DNA of 64,000 nucleotides from Microbacterium sp. ABRD28 (GTDB lineage: Bacteria; Actinomycetota; Actinomycetes; Actinomycetales; Microbacteriaceae). The stretch lies in the NCBI RefSeq assembly GCF_003850245.1, contig NZ_CP031015.1, positions 1,054,001-1,118,000 on the forward strand. The letters run 5' to 3'. Shown in pieces: positions 26,745-33,287 of this stretch; position 1 is the stretch's first letter; each line of letters opens with the position of its first letter. Made by a program: the position numbers and the translations under genes. The notes below the pieces were generated by a model. It was not told the DNA's origin and made no database searches. It saw only the letters and a program-made list of their open reading frames with translations.

Positions 26745-27962
26745 ATGTTCGATCCCACCCGGGCGGCCGGCCTCGAGGCCCTGAGGGATTTCGTGCCGAG
26801 AGCGGGATCCGCCTACGCACGCCAGCGCAACATCGACACCGGTCCCCACCGCACCAACGTGTCGACGCTGTCGCCCTACATCCGGCACCGACTGGTGACC
26901 GAGCGCGAGGTGGTGACGGCGGTCCTCGAGGCGCACAGCCTGTCGGCGGCCGAGAAGTTCGTGCAGGAAGTGATGTGGCGGACGTACTGGAAGGGGTGGC
27001 TCGAGCAGAATCCGGAGGTGTGGCGGCGCTATCGGCAGGACGTCGCCGAGCTCATCGACGCAGGCAGCGCAGACACGCCGGAGTACCGTGACGCGGTCTC
27101 CGGACGCACCGGCATCGACGCGATGGACGCGTGGGCCGGCGAGCTCGTCGAGACCGGGTATCTCCACAACCACACCCGCATGTGGTTCGCGAGCATCTGG
27201 ATCTTCACCCTGCGTCTGCCGTGGCAGCTCGGCGCCGACTTCTTCTACCGGCACCTGCTCGACGGGGATGCCGCATCGAACACCCTGTCGTGGCGTTGGG
27301 TCGCGGGCCTTCAGACGGTCGGGAAGACCTACCTCGCCACCGCCTCGAACATCGCCCGCTACACCGAGGGTCGCTTCCACCCCGAGGGGCTCGCCACCAG
27401 CGCCCCGGCCCTCTCCGAGGAGCCGCTGCCCCCGCGCTCGCCGATTCCGTCGGTCGAGACTGCAGTGTCGGGCGAACGGCTGGGCATCCTGTTGCACGAG
27501 GAGGATCTCGCCCTCGACAGCCTTCGCGGCGAGCACCCGTGGCTCGACGGCGGCGTCGTCGCCATCGCCGCGTCCGCGGATGCCGAGGCTCGCTCCCCGA
27601 TGGGAGCGTCGGACATCGTCCGCGCCTTCACCGCCGGCGCCCTGGCCGATGGTCTCGACAGGGCGGCGCCGGCAGCCACCGCCCTCGTGCTCGGCGTCGA
27701 TCCGGCCGCGGCGGTGGTCGAGTGGGCGGCGGCCGAGAATCTCGACACCGTCGTAATGCCTTACGCGCCGGTCGGTCCGGTGGAAGAGCGGATGACCGCG
27801 CTTCGCGCAGGCCTCCGCGACGGTGGCATCGCGCTGCGAGCGGCACGACGTGACTGGGACTCACTGGCGTGGCCGCATGCCCGCCGCGGGTTCTTCCCCT
27901 TCCGCACGCAGATCCCGCAGCTGCTGTCGCAGCAGGGCATTCCCGCGTCACCGGGACGATGA
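26745..27962 (+). CDS. Photolyase/cryptochrome-like flavoprotein with inverted domain order
   Basis: This 405-residue protein starts directly with a photolyase-type FAD-binding domain (YIRHRLVTEREVV, EKFVQEVMWRTYWKGWLEQ, TGYLHNHTRMWFASIW, HLLDGDAASNTLSWRWVAG, NIARYTEGRF; residues about 40-230). The usual N-terminal antenna domain is absent. Residues about 270-400 instead look like an alpha/beta antenna-type domain (LGILLHEEDLALDS, AATALVLGVD, NLDTVVMPYAPVGP, RRDWDSLAWPHARRGFFPF). The two domains therefore seem swapped. The function (repair, light sensing or other flavin chemistry) is unknown. The stop overlaps the next gene by ATGA. Confidence 0.8.
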   Translation: MFDPTRAAGLEALRDFVPRAGSAYARQRNIDTGPHRTNVSTLSPYIRHRLVTEREVVTAVLEAHSLSAAEKFVQEVMWRTYWKGWLEQNPEVWRRYRQDVAELIDAGSADTPEYRDAVSGRTGIDAMDAWAGELVETGYLHNHTRMWFASIWIFTLRLPWQLGADFFYRHLLDGDAASNTLSWRWVAGLQTVGKTYLATASNIARYTEGRFHPEGLATSAPALSEEPLPPRSPIPSVETAVSGERLGILLHEEDLALDSLRGEHPWLDGGVVAIAASADAEARSPMGASDIVRAFTAGALADGLDRAAPAATALVLGVDPAAAVVEWAAAENLDTVVMPYAPVGPVEERMTALRAGLRDGGIALRAARRDWDSLAWPHARRGFFPFRTQIPQLLSQQGIPASPGR

Positions 27963-28897
27963 CGCGCACCATCCTCCCGTCGAAAGGATGGCGCCTGCGC
28001 TCTGCGCTGGCCCTCGCCGCCACCATCGGGTTCGCGACCGCCGGCGCCCCCGCGATCGCGGCGATCTCGACCGACGGCGAGGGTGTCGTCGTCGAGAGCA
28101 TGCGGGCCGACTACGGGATCACCCGCGGGCAGAACGGTGTCAGCGCCCTCACCGTCGCCGAGACGTTCGTCGCCCGATTCCCAGCGTCCGGTGAGAGTCG
28201 CGGCATGCGCCGCGACATCGCCGAGTCATCGGACGGCGCGGCCCGGGTGCTCCGATGGATCTCGGTCACCGACACCGACGGGTCGCAGCGACCGAGCGAG
28301 GTCGACAGCTCCGACGGTGTCTCCTCGATGACGGCGTTCGCTCCGGACGGCCTCCGCGGAACCCAGAGGTTCGTCTTCACCTACACCGTGGACGGTGTCG
28401 TCGCCGTCGGCGACGGTGCGCAGGTGCAGGAGTTCACCTGGGCCGTGAACGGGCGGGAGCGTTCGCCTGCCGTGGGCGAGGTGCGCGCGACGTTGCGCGT
28501 GCCGGAAGAACTCGTCCCTTCGATCGAGGGTGAGCCTCGGTGCCTCATCGCGCCGGAGGGATCGTCGCGGACCTGCGACCTGACGGTCGAACCGGGCCAG
28601 CTCGGCGCGGTGCTGATCGACGTGTCGGCAGAAGACCTCGCGGCGGACGAGGCTCTGACGCTTGTCGTGGGATTCGCTCCCGGTACCTTCGCGGCCGTCG
28701 AGGAGGACTCGGGTGGATGGGTCGGGTGGGTGCTCGCCCTGACGGGGGCCGCGGCGCTCAGCGTGGGGGCCTGGCTCGTCGTGGTGCGAAGAAGACGTCG
28801 AGAACCTCCCGCTCAGGACGACCGCTCAGGACGGAAGAGTCCGGCCCGATCGGCGAGGAGCAGCGCCACGCCCGAGACCACGAGGATGGCCGAGTAA
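27959..28897 (+). CDS. DUF2207-like membrane-anchored protein
   Basis: This 312-residue protein has a signal peptide (LALAATIGFATAGAPAIAA). An extracytoplasmic beta-rich DUF2207-type domain follows (ALTVAETFVARFPASGESRGMRRDI, RFVFTYTVDGVVAVGDGAQVQEFTWAVNG), then one membrane segment (WVGWVLALTGAAALSVGAWLVVV) and an Arg-rich tail. Typical DUF2207 proteins are about 550-600 residues with a second hydrophobic and Gly-rich region that is missing here. It is coupled to the photolyase-like gene by ATGA. The last 85 bases overlap the convergent exporter gene. Confidence 0.75.
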   Translation: MTRTILPSKGWRLRSALALAATIGFATAGAPAIAAISTDGEGVVVESMRADYGITRGQNGVSALTVAETFVARFPASGESRGMRRDIAESSDGAARVLRWISVTDTDGSQRPSEVDSSDGVSSMTAFAPDGLRGTQRFVFTYTVDGVVAVGDGAQVQEFTWAVNGRERSPAVGEVRATLRVPEELVPSIEGEPRCLIAPEGSSRTCDLTVEPGQLGAVLIDVSAEDLAADEALTLVVGFAPGTFAAVEEDSGGWVGWVLALTGAAALSVGAWLVVVRRRRREPPAQDDRSGRKSPARSARSSATPETTRMAE

Positions 28898-30207
28898 CCC
28901 ACGAGCACGACGCCGATCCCCGAGGTCGTCGGCTTACCCCCGCCGATCGCCTCGATCACCCCCGACACGATGACCACGCCCAATCCGCCGAGCGCGACCA
29001 CCGGCATGAGCAGGAAACTCGTCGCCTCTCCCGACATGCGCGGAGGGACGACCGTCTGCACGCCGATCTGCGCGGCGGAGAAGGTCATTCCGCCGGCGAG
29101 GCCGGCGGCGAACATGGCGACGCAGTACAGCGGGAGCGTGTCGACGAGCATGGCCGACAAGCCGACCGCGGTGAGGGCCGTGGTGGCGCCGAGGACCCGG
29201 ATCGCCGACCACCGCTGGCAGAGCCGGCCGGCGATCGGGCCGGCGATGGCCACCCCCGTCGATCCCGCGAGGAAGTACAGCCCCGCGACCTGCGGATCGA
29301 ACCCGCGAATCGACTGCAGCGTGAACGTCGCCGTGACGATGAGCACGTTCGTTCCCATGTTCCCGATGGTGCCGACGCTGAGAAGGGCGAGGTAGGCGCG
29401 GTTGCGGAGCAGGGAGGCGTGGATCAGCGGATTTCGGGCTCGTCGCTCGACGAGAACCCACGCGACGAGTCCGCACAGGCCCACGACGATCAGGCCGGAT
29501 GACAACGCTGCCGCCCAACCGAGGTCCGGAACGTTGTCGATCCCGACGCTGACCAGACCGAGGCCGAGGACGACCGTGATGACTCCGGCCCAGTCGATCG
29601 TGCGCAGCGATGTACCGGCCTCGGGATTGCGCGAGTCCCGGACCCGCATCGTGCCGACGGCGGCGATCGTCGCCAGCGGGACGTTCAGCCAGAAGACCCA
29701 CGGCCACCCGACCGTGGACGCGAGCAGTCCTCCGACGATGGGACCGAGGGCCGTACCGAGCCCGGACACCCCGATCATCCACCCGAGCGCGCGGGGTCGT
29801 TCGGCGTCGTCGGTGTCGTTGGTGATCAGTGCGAACGCGTTCGGGAGGATGAGCGCCGCTCCGACGCCCTGCACCAACCGACCGGCGACGATCGTGACGA
29901 CATCCCCGCTGAGCGCGCAGAGGACGGATGCGCCGGCGAAGAGGGACAGACCGGCGATGACGGCAGCCCGTCGGCCGATCACGTCGCCGACCCGCCCCGC
30001 CGGTACGGAGAACGCCCCGAGCGAGAGCATGTACGCCGACAGCACCCATTGCAGGTCGGTGACCGAGGCGCCGAACGCCGCGGCGATCGACGGCAGCGCC
30101 AGGCCGAGAGAGAAGAAGTCCAGCTGCACGCAGAGCAGCGCGACGCCGACGGGGAGGAATCGCAGCACAGAGCGCCGTGGGTACACCGCAGGGGGCGTGG
30201 CGGTCAT
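28813..30207 (-). CDS. MFS drug exporter, DHA2 (14-segment) type
   Basis: This 464-residue transporter of the EmrB/QacA group has LDFFSLGLALPSIAAAFGAS, WVLSAYMLSLGAFSVPAGRVGDVIGRR and motif C-like GVSGLGTALGPIVGGLLAS. Members export drugs or metabolites with proton antiport. The ATG has a GAGGA seven bases upstream, and TAACAT at 30234-30239 (minus strand) is a plausible -10. No regulator adjoins it, so the substrate is unknown. Confidence 0.9.
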   Translation of the reverse strand: MTATPPAVYPRRSVLRFLPVGVALLCVQLDFFSLGLALPSIAAAFGASVTDLQWVLSAYMLSLGAFSVPAGRVGDVIGRRAAVIAGLSLFAGASVLCALSGDVVTIVAGRLVQGVGAALILPNAFALITNDTDDAERPRALGWMIGVSGLGTALGPIVGGLLASTVGWPWVFWLNVPLATIAAVGTMRVRDSRNPEAGTSLRTIDWAGVITVVLGLGLVSVGIDNVPDLGWAAALSSGLIVVGLCGLVAWVLVERRARNPLIHASLLRNRAYLALLSVGTIGNMGTNVLIVTATFTLQSIRGFDPQVAGLYFLAGSTGVAIAGPIAGRLCQRWSAIRVLGATTALTAVGLSAMLVDTLPLYCVAMFAAGLAGGMTFSAAQIGVQTVVPPRMSGEATSFLLMPVVALGGLGVVIVSGVIEAIGGGKPTTSGIGVVLVGYSAILVVSGVALLLADRAGLFRPERSS

Positions 30208-30281
30208 CAGTCATCCTCGGGGCTGCTGAGCTCATGTTAGCCAGGACACGGCTGGGTGAACACCCGCGTCCGACGCGGCTT

Positions 30282-31424
30282 TCACGTGCGGGGGCCGGTC
30301 CGGCTCAGCCGCGAGCTCCGGAGGAGGAGACGCTCGATATCGATCAGGGTCCGAAAACTTCGGACCATCTCTCGCGTCGACCCGAAGTTCATCACGATGT
30401 GGGCATCGTGGGTCGCGTCGTGGAACACGTGCGTTGCGAGCACGCCGATGTGGCCCGTGGGCCGAGGGTAGCCGCGCAGGAAGGGACTGAACCCCTCGAA
30501 TCGGATCTGCATCATCCCTGAGCCATACCGGATGCCCGGCCTGAACCGACTGCGCGGCGCTCCGAGGAACGACAGGTGCTCCGCGCTGACGAGCCTGCCA
30601 TCGTGGAGAGCGGCGCTGAAGCGGAGAAGATCCTCCGTCGTACCCACCACGCCCCCGCCGGCCCAGTCGCAGCTCACGCTTCGGGCGGTGGTCAGATCAT
30701 GCTCTCCGATGCGGATCGGTGCGATCTCGCGTGTGGGCGCGGCAGCCGCTCCTGGCCGTGCAGTCGCTCCCGTCGGTCCGCGGTCCCGTGCGCTGCGCGA
30801 GCGGTACATGAGGAAACTGTCGGGCATTCCGACTTCGTCGAAGATGCGGCGATGCAGAAGCTCGTGGAACGCGCTGCCGGCGGATTCCTCGAGAGCACGC
30901 CCCAGAAGCACGTAACCGGTGTCGGAGTAGTGGAATCTCTGGCCGGGAACCCCGACCGGGCGCTGGTGTTCCCGGCTGAAGTCCAGGAGGTCGCGAGGCG
31001 TCCAGAACCGGTCGCGGTCGCCGATGACCAGGGCGAGGAACGGTCGCCCGTGCAGGACTCTGCCCCCGAAGTAGTCCGCGACGCCCGCGGTGTGCTGGAG
31101 GAGATGACGCACGGTCGCGCCGCCCGCGACGTCCTTCGCATCGTCCGACCGGAAGAGGCCCTGGATCTCGTCGCGTGGGAGGAGCTGGCTCACCGGGGTG
31201 TCCAGGCCGAACGCACCGCGCGCCACTTCCTGCATCACCAGCGTGGCGGTGAAGAGTTTGCCGACGCTGGCCGCGTGAAACGGTTTGGCACCGCCGTACT
31301 GGTGGTCGATCCCGAGCCGAGGTGCCCGCACAGCGACCTGGGGTGGGCCGAGCGCGCGCCGCCGAGCTGTCACCGCCCCAAGATGCTGTTCCAAGCGCTC
31401 GTGGAAATCCGTTGCGGCGTCCAT
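30282..31424 (-). CDS. Serine hydrolase, beta-lactamase/class C family
   Basis: This 380-residue protein has the catalytic SxxK tetrad SVGK (Ser53, Lys56) and the Tyr motif YSD (166-168). A C-terminal TGHIG region occupies the position of KTG. There is no signal peptide, so it is probably a cytoplasmic esterase or peptidase rather than a beta-lactamase. The ATG has AGGAG eight bases upstream. It is divergent from the PadR gene, and the palindrome at 31445-31459 covers its -10 (CATAAT on the minus strand), so PadR repression is likely. Confidence 0.86.
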   Translation of the reverse strand: MDAATDFHERLEQHLGAVTARRRALGPPQVAVRAPRLGIDHQYGGAKPFHAASVGKLFTATLVMQEVARGAFGLDTPVSQLLPRDEIQGLFRSDDAKDVAGGATVRHLLQHTAGVADYFGGRVLHGRPFLALVIGDRDRFWTPRDLLDFSREHQRPVGVPGQRFHYSDTGYVLLGRALEESAGSAFHELLHRRIFDEVGMPDSFLMYRSRSARDRGPTGATARPGAAAAPTREIAPIRIGEHDLTTARSVSCDWAGGGVVGTTEDLLRFSAALHDGRLVSAEHLSFLGAPRSRFRPGIRYGSGMMQIRFEGFSPFLRGYPRPTGHIGVLATHVFHDATHDAHIVMNFGSTREMVRSFRTLIDIERLLLRSSRLSRTGPRT

Positions 31425-31444
31425 GCTGTTCTCCTTTTGTGGAC

Positions 31445-31459
31445 ATTATGAAACGTAAT
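31445..31459. promoter_or_regulatory. Candidate PadR operator
   Basis: ATTATGAAACGTAAT is an inverted repeat (ATTA/TAAT ends) in the 61-base gap between the serine hydrolase and padR genes. It covers the hydrolase -10 (CATAAT, minus strand) and lies 15 bases upstream of the padR -10. PadR proteins usually bind such AT-rich dyads and autoregulate. Confidence 0.5.
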
Positions 31460-31473
31460 ATAGCTAACGGGAG

Positions 31474-31479
31474 TATGCT
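31474..31479 (+). promoter_or_regulatory. -10 box of leaderless padR
   Basis: TATGCT lies six bases before the GTG start at 31486. Confidence 0.5.
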
Positions 31480-31485
31480 GGAGAA

Positions 31486-32025
31486 GTGAAGTTCGTGGTC
31501 CTGGGGATCCTCCTGATGTCCGGCCCGCAGACCCTCTATTCGTTGAACAAGGAGTTCGAGCGCGGGCCGTCGCAGTTCTACCGGGCGAGCTTGGGCAGCC
31601 TGCAGACTGCGCTGAAGGGGCTGCTCGACGCCGGTTGCGTCACCGTGCTCGCCGCAACAGAACGGGGGCGCGCCAAGAAGTACTACACGGCGACGGATCT
31701 TGGAGAGCAGACTCTCCACTCGTGGATCCGGTCCGATCAGGTCGGCACCGATCTCGAGGTGGCCGCCCTGTCTCGCCTCTTCTTGCTCGGTCTGGTCGAT
31801 GACGCCGCCGAAAGGCGGGCCATCCTCGGCCGCATCGCCGAACAGATCGACGAGGAGTTGGGGCGGCTCGAAGCGTTCGCCGACGACCTCGATCAGCAGA
31901 TCAGCATGCTCCCCGCGGCGCAGCAGGCAGCCGTCCGATACCGCCGCGCGACCCTCGACTACGGGCTGATGGCGCATCGGGTGGGCCTCGCCTGGTTCCG
32001 GGAGAGGGCCGCCGAAGAGGCGTGA
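31486..32025 (+). CDS. PadR-family transcriptional regulator
   Basis: This 179-residue regulator has an N-terminal winged helix (MKFVVLGILLMSGPQTLYSLNKEFE, SLQTALKGLLDAGCVTV, KKYYTATDLGEQTL) and a C-terminal helical dimerisation domain of the vir_act_alpha_C type. The start is GTG. It probably controls itself and the divergent serine hydrolase through the dyad at 31445. Ligand unknown. Confidence 0.9.
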   Translation: MKFVVLGILLMSGPQTLYSLNKEFERGPSQFYRASLGSLQTALKGLLDAGCVTVLAATERGRAKKYYTATDLGEQTLHSWIRSDQVGTDLEVAALSRLFLLGLVDDAAERRAILGRIAEQIDEELGRLEAFADDLDQQISMLPAAQQAAVRYRRATLDYGLMAHRVGLAWFRERAAEEA

Positions 32026-32091
32026 CGGTCGCTCGGAGACCCTCACCGCGGCGGCGTGGGTGGGTCGTTGCCCCGCGCCGATGGCAGGGCG

Positions 32092-32718
32092 TCAGCTCAC
32101 GGCGTGGACGACCCTCTCCGCGAGGAGAGCGACACCCATGACGATCATGGCCGCCCCGGCCAGGCGGGTGGTGAGGCGTCCTGCGCCCGGCCGGGCCTGC
32201 GAGATCCGGCGCGCGGAGAATCCGAGCGCCAGGTAGACCACTGTGCACATCGCGATGTACACCGCGCCGAGGGACATCAGCTGCGCCGCGAGCGGCCAAG
32301 CTGCCTCGGCGCGGGTGAACTGCGGCAGGATCGCGACGAAGAGCAGCAGCGCTTTCGGGTTGAGGGCGCTCACCCCCATCCCGCGGATGACCACACTCCC
32401 GGGTCCGGCGACCGGGATGCCCTCGACCTCGATGCCGGTGGCGGTGCTTCGCAGAGTCCGGACGCCGAGAAAGACGATGTAGGCACCGCCGCCCACGGTG
32501 AGCAGGTCGAGAGCCAGGGGAGCGGCGGCAACGATCGGCCCGAGGCCGGCAGTCACGACGGCGGTGATCACGACGTATCCGAGCACGATCCCGGCCACGG
32601 GAGGTATGACAAACCGCTCGCGCGCGCCGGTGGCGAGGATGTAGGCCCAGTCGGGTCCGGGAACGAGGATGAGGGCCACCGCGAGGGTGGCGAAGGCGAA
32701 GAGAGAGCCGATCTCCAT
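32092..32718 (-). CDS. LysE-family amino-acid exporter
   Basis: This 208-residue membrane protein has six hydrophobic segments and the LysE/RhtB signatures ALILVPGPDWAYILATGARER and MGVSALNPKALLLFVAILPQF. It exports amino acids or related compounds. The ATG is placed at MEIGSLFAF, where the first membrane segment begins. The divergent Lrp-type regulator at 32835 is the usual controller of such exporters. Confidence 0.9.
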   Translation of the reverse strand: MEIGSLFAFATLAVALILVPGPDWAYILATGARERFVIPPVAGIVLGYVVITAVVTAGLGPIVAAAPLALDLLTVGGGAYIVFLGVRTLRSTATGIEVEGIPVAGPGSVVIRGMGVSALNPKALLLFVAILPQFTRAEAAWPLAAQLMSLGAVYIAMCTVVYLALGFSARRISQARPGAGRLTTRLAGAAMIVMGVALLAERVVHAVS

Positions 32719-32834
32719 GGCGCGGTGCTCGATTCTCGAACAGGGGCAGGGGCGGCACAAGGGTATTCGGATGATGGAGAAATGTGCTTGCTGATTGAGT
32801 GAGAGAACAGCGTGATCATGCAAGAATCTGAGAT

Positions 32835-33287
32835 ATGGACGCGCTTGATCGGGAGATCCTCTCGCAGCTGCAGGGTGACGGGCGCGTGAGCGTCACGGCG
32901 CTCGCCGATCGGGTGGGCCTCAGCCTCTCGGCCTGCCACCGCCGCATCCGGGAGCTCGAGGCATCCGGGGTCATCGATCGCTATCGCGCAGTGATCGCGC
33001 CGGAAAAGGTCGGGCTCGATTTCGAGGCGATCGTCTTCGCCACCCTCGGTCGCACCGACCTAGAGACGATCGCCGAGTTCGAGCGGGCGGTGGCAGCCGT
33101 CCCGAACGTCATCGAAGCTGAGCGGCTGTTCGGCGAACCTGATTACGTCCTCCGGGTCGTCTGCCGGAACCTGTCGGCGTATCAGGCGCTCTACGACGAG
33201 GTCCTCGGCGGCCTCCCGGGCGTTCAGCGGGTGGCGTCCACCCTTGTCATGAAGCGGATCGTGTCGGGACGGCACCTGCCGCTCTGA
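32835..33287 (+). CDS. Lrp/AsnC-family transcriptional regulator
   Basis: This 150-residue protein has an N-terminal helix-turn-helix (LDREILSQLQGDGRVSVTALADRVGLSLSACHRRIRELE) and a C-terminal AsnC ligand-binding domain (VLRVVCRNLSAYQALYDEVL). It probably senses an amino acid and activates the divergent lysE-type gene. AAGAAT lies seven bases before the ATG and may serve a leaderless transcript. The 3' end overlaps the convergent adenylation/acyltransferase gene by 41 bases. Confidence 0.93.
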   Translation: MDALDREILSQLQGDGRVSVTALADRVGLSLSACHRRIRELEASGVIDRYRAVIAPEKVGLDFEAIVFATLGRTDLETIAEFERAVAAVPNVIEAERLFGEPDYVLRVVCRNLSAYQALYDEVLGGLPGVQRVASTLVMKRIVSGRHLPL

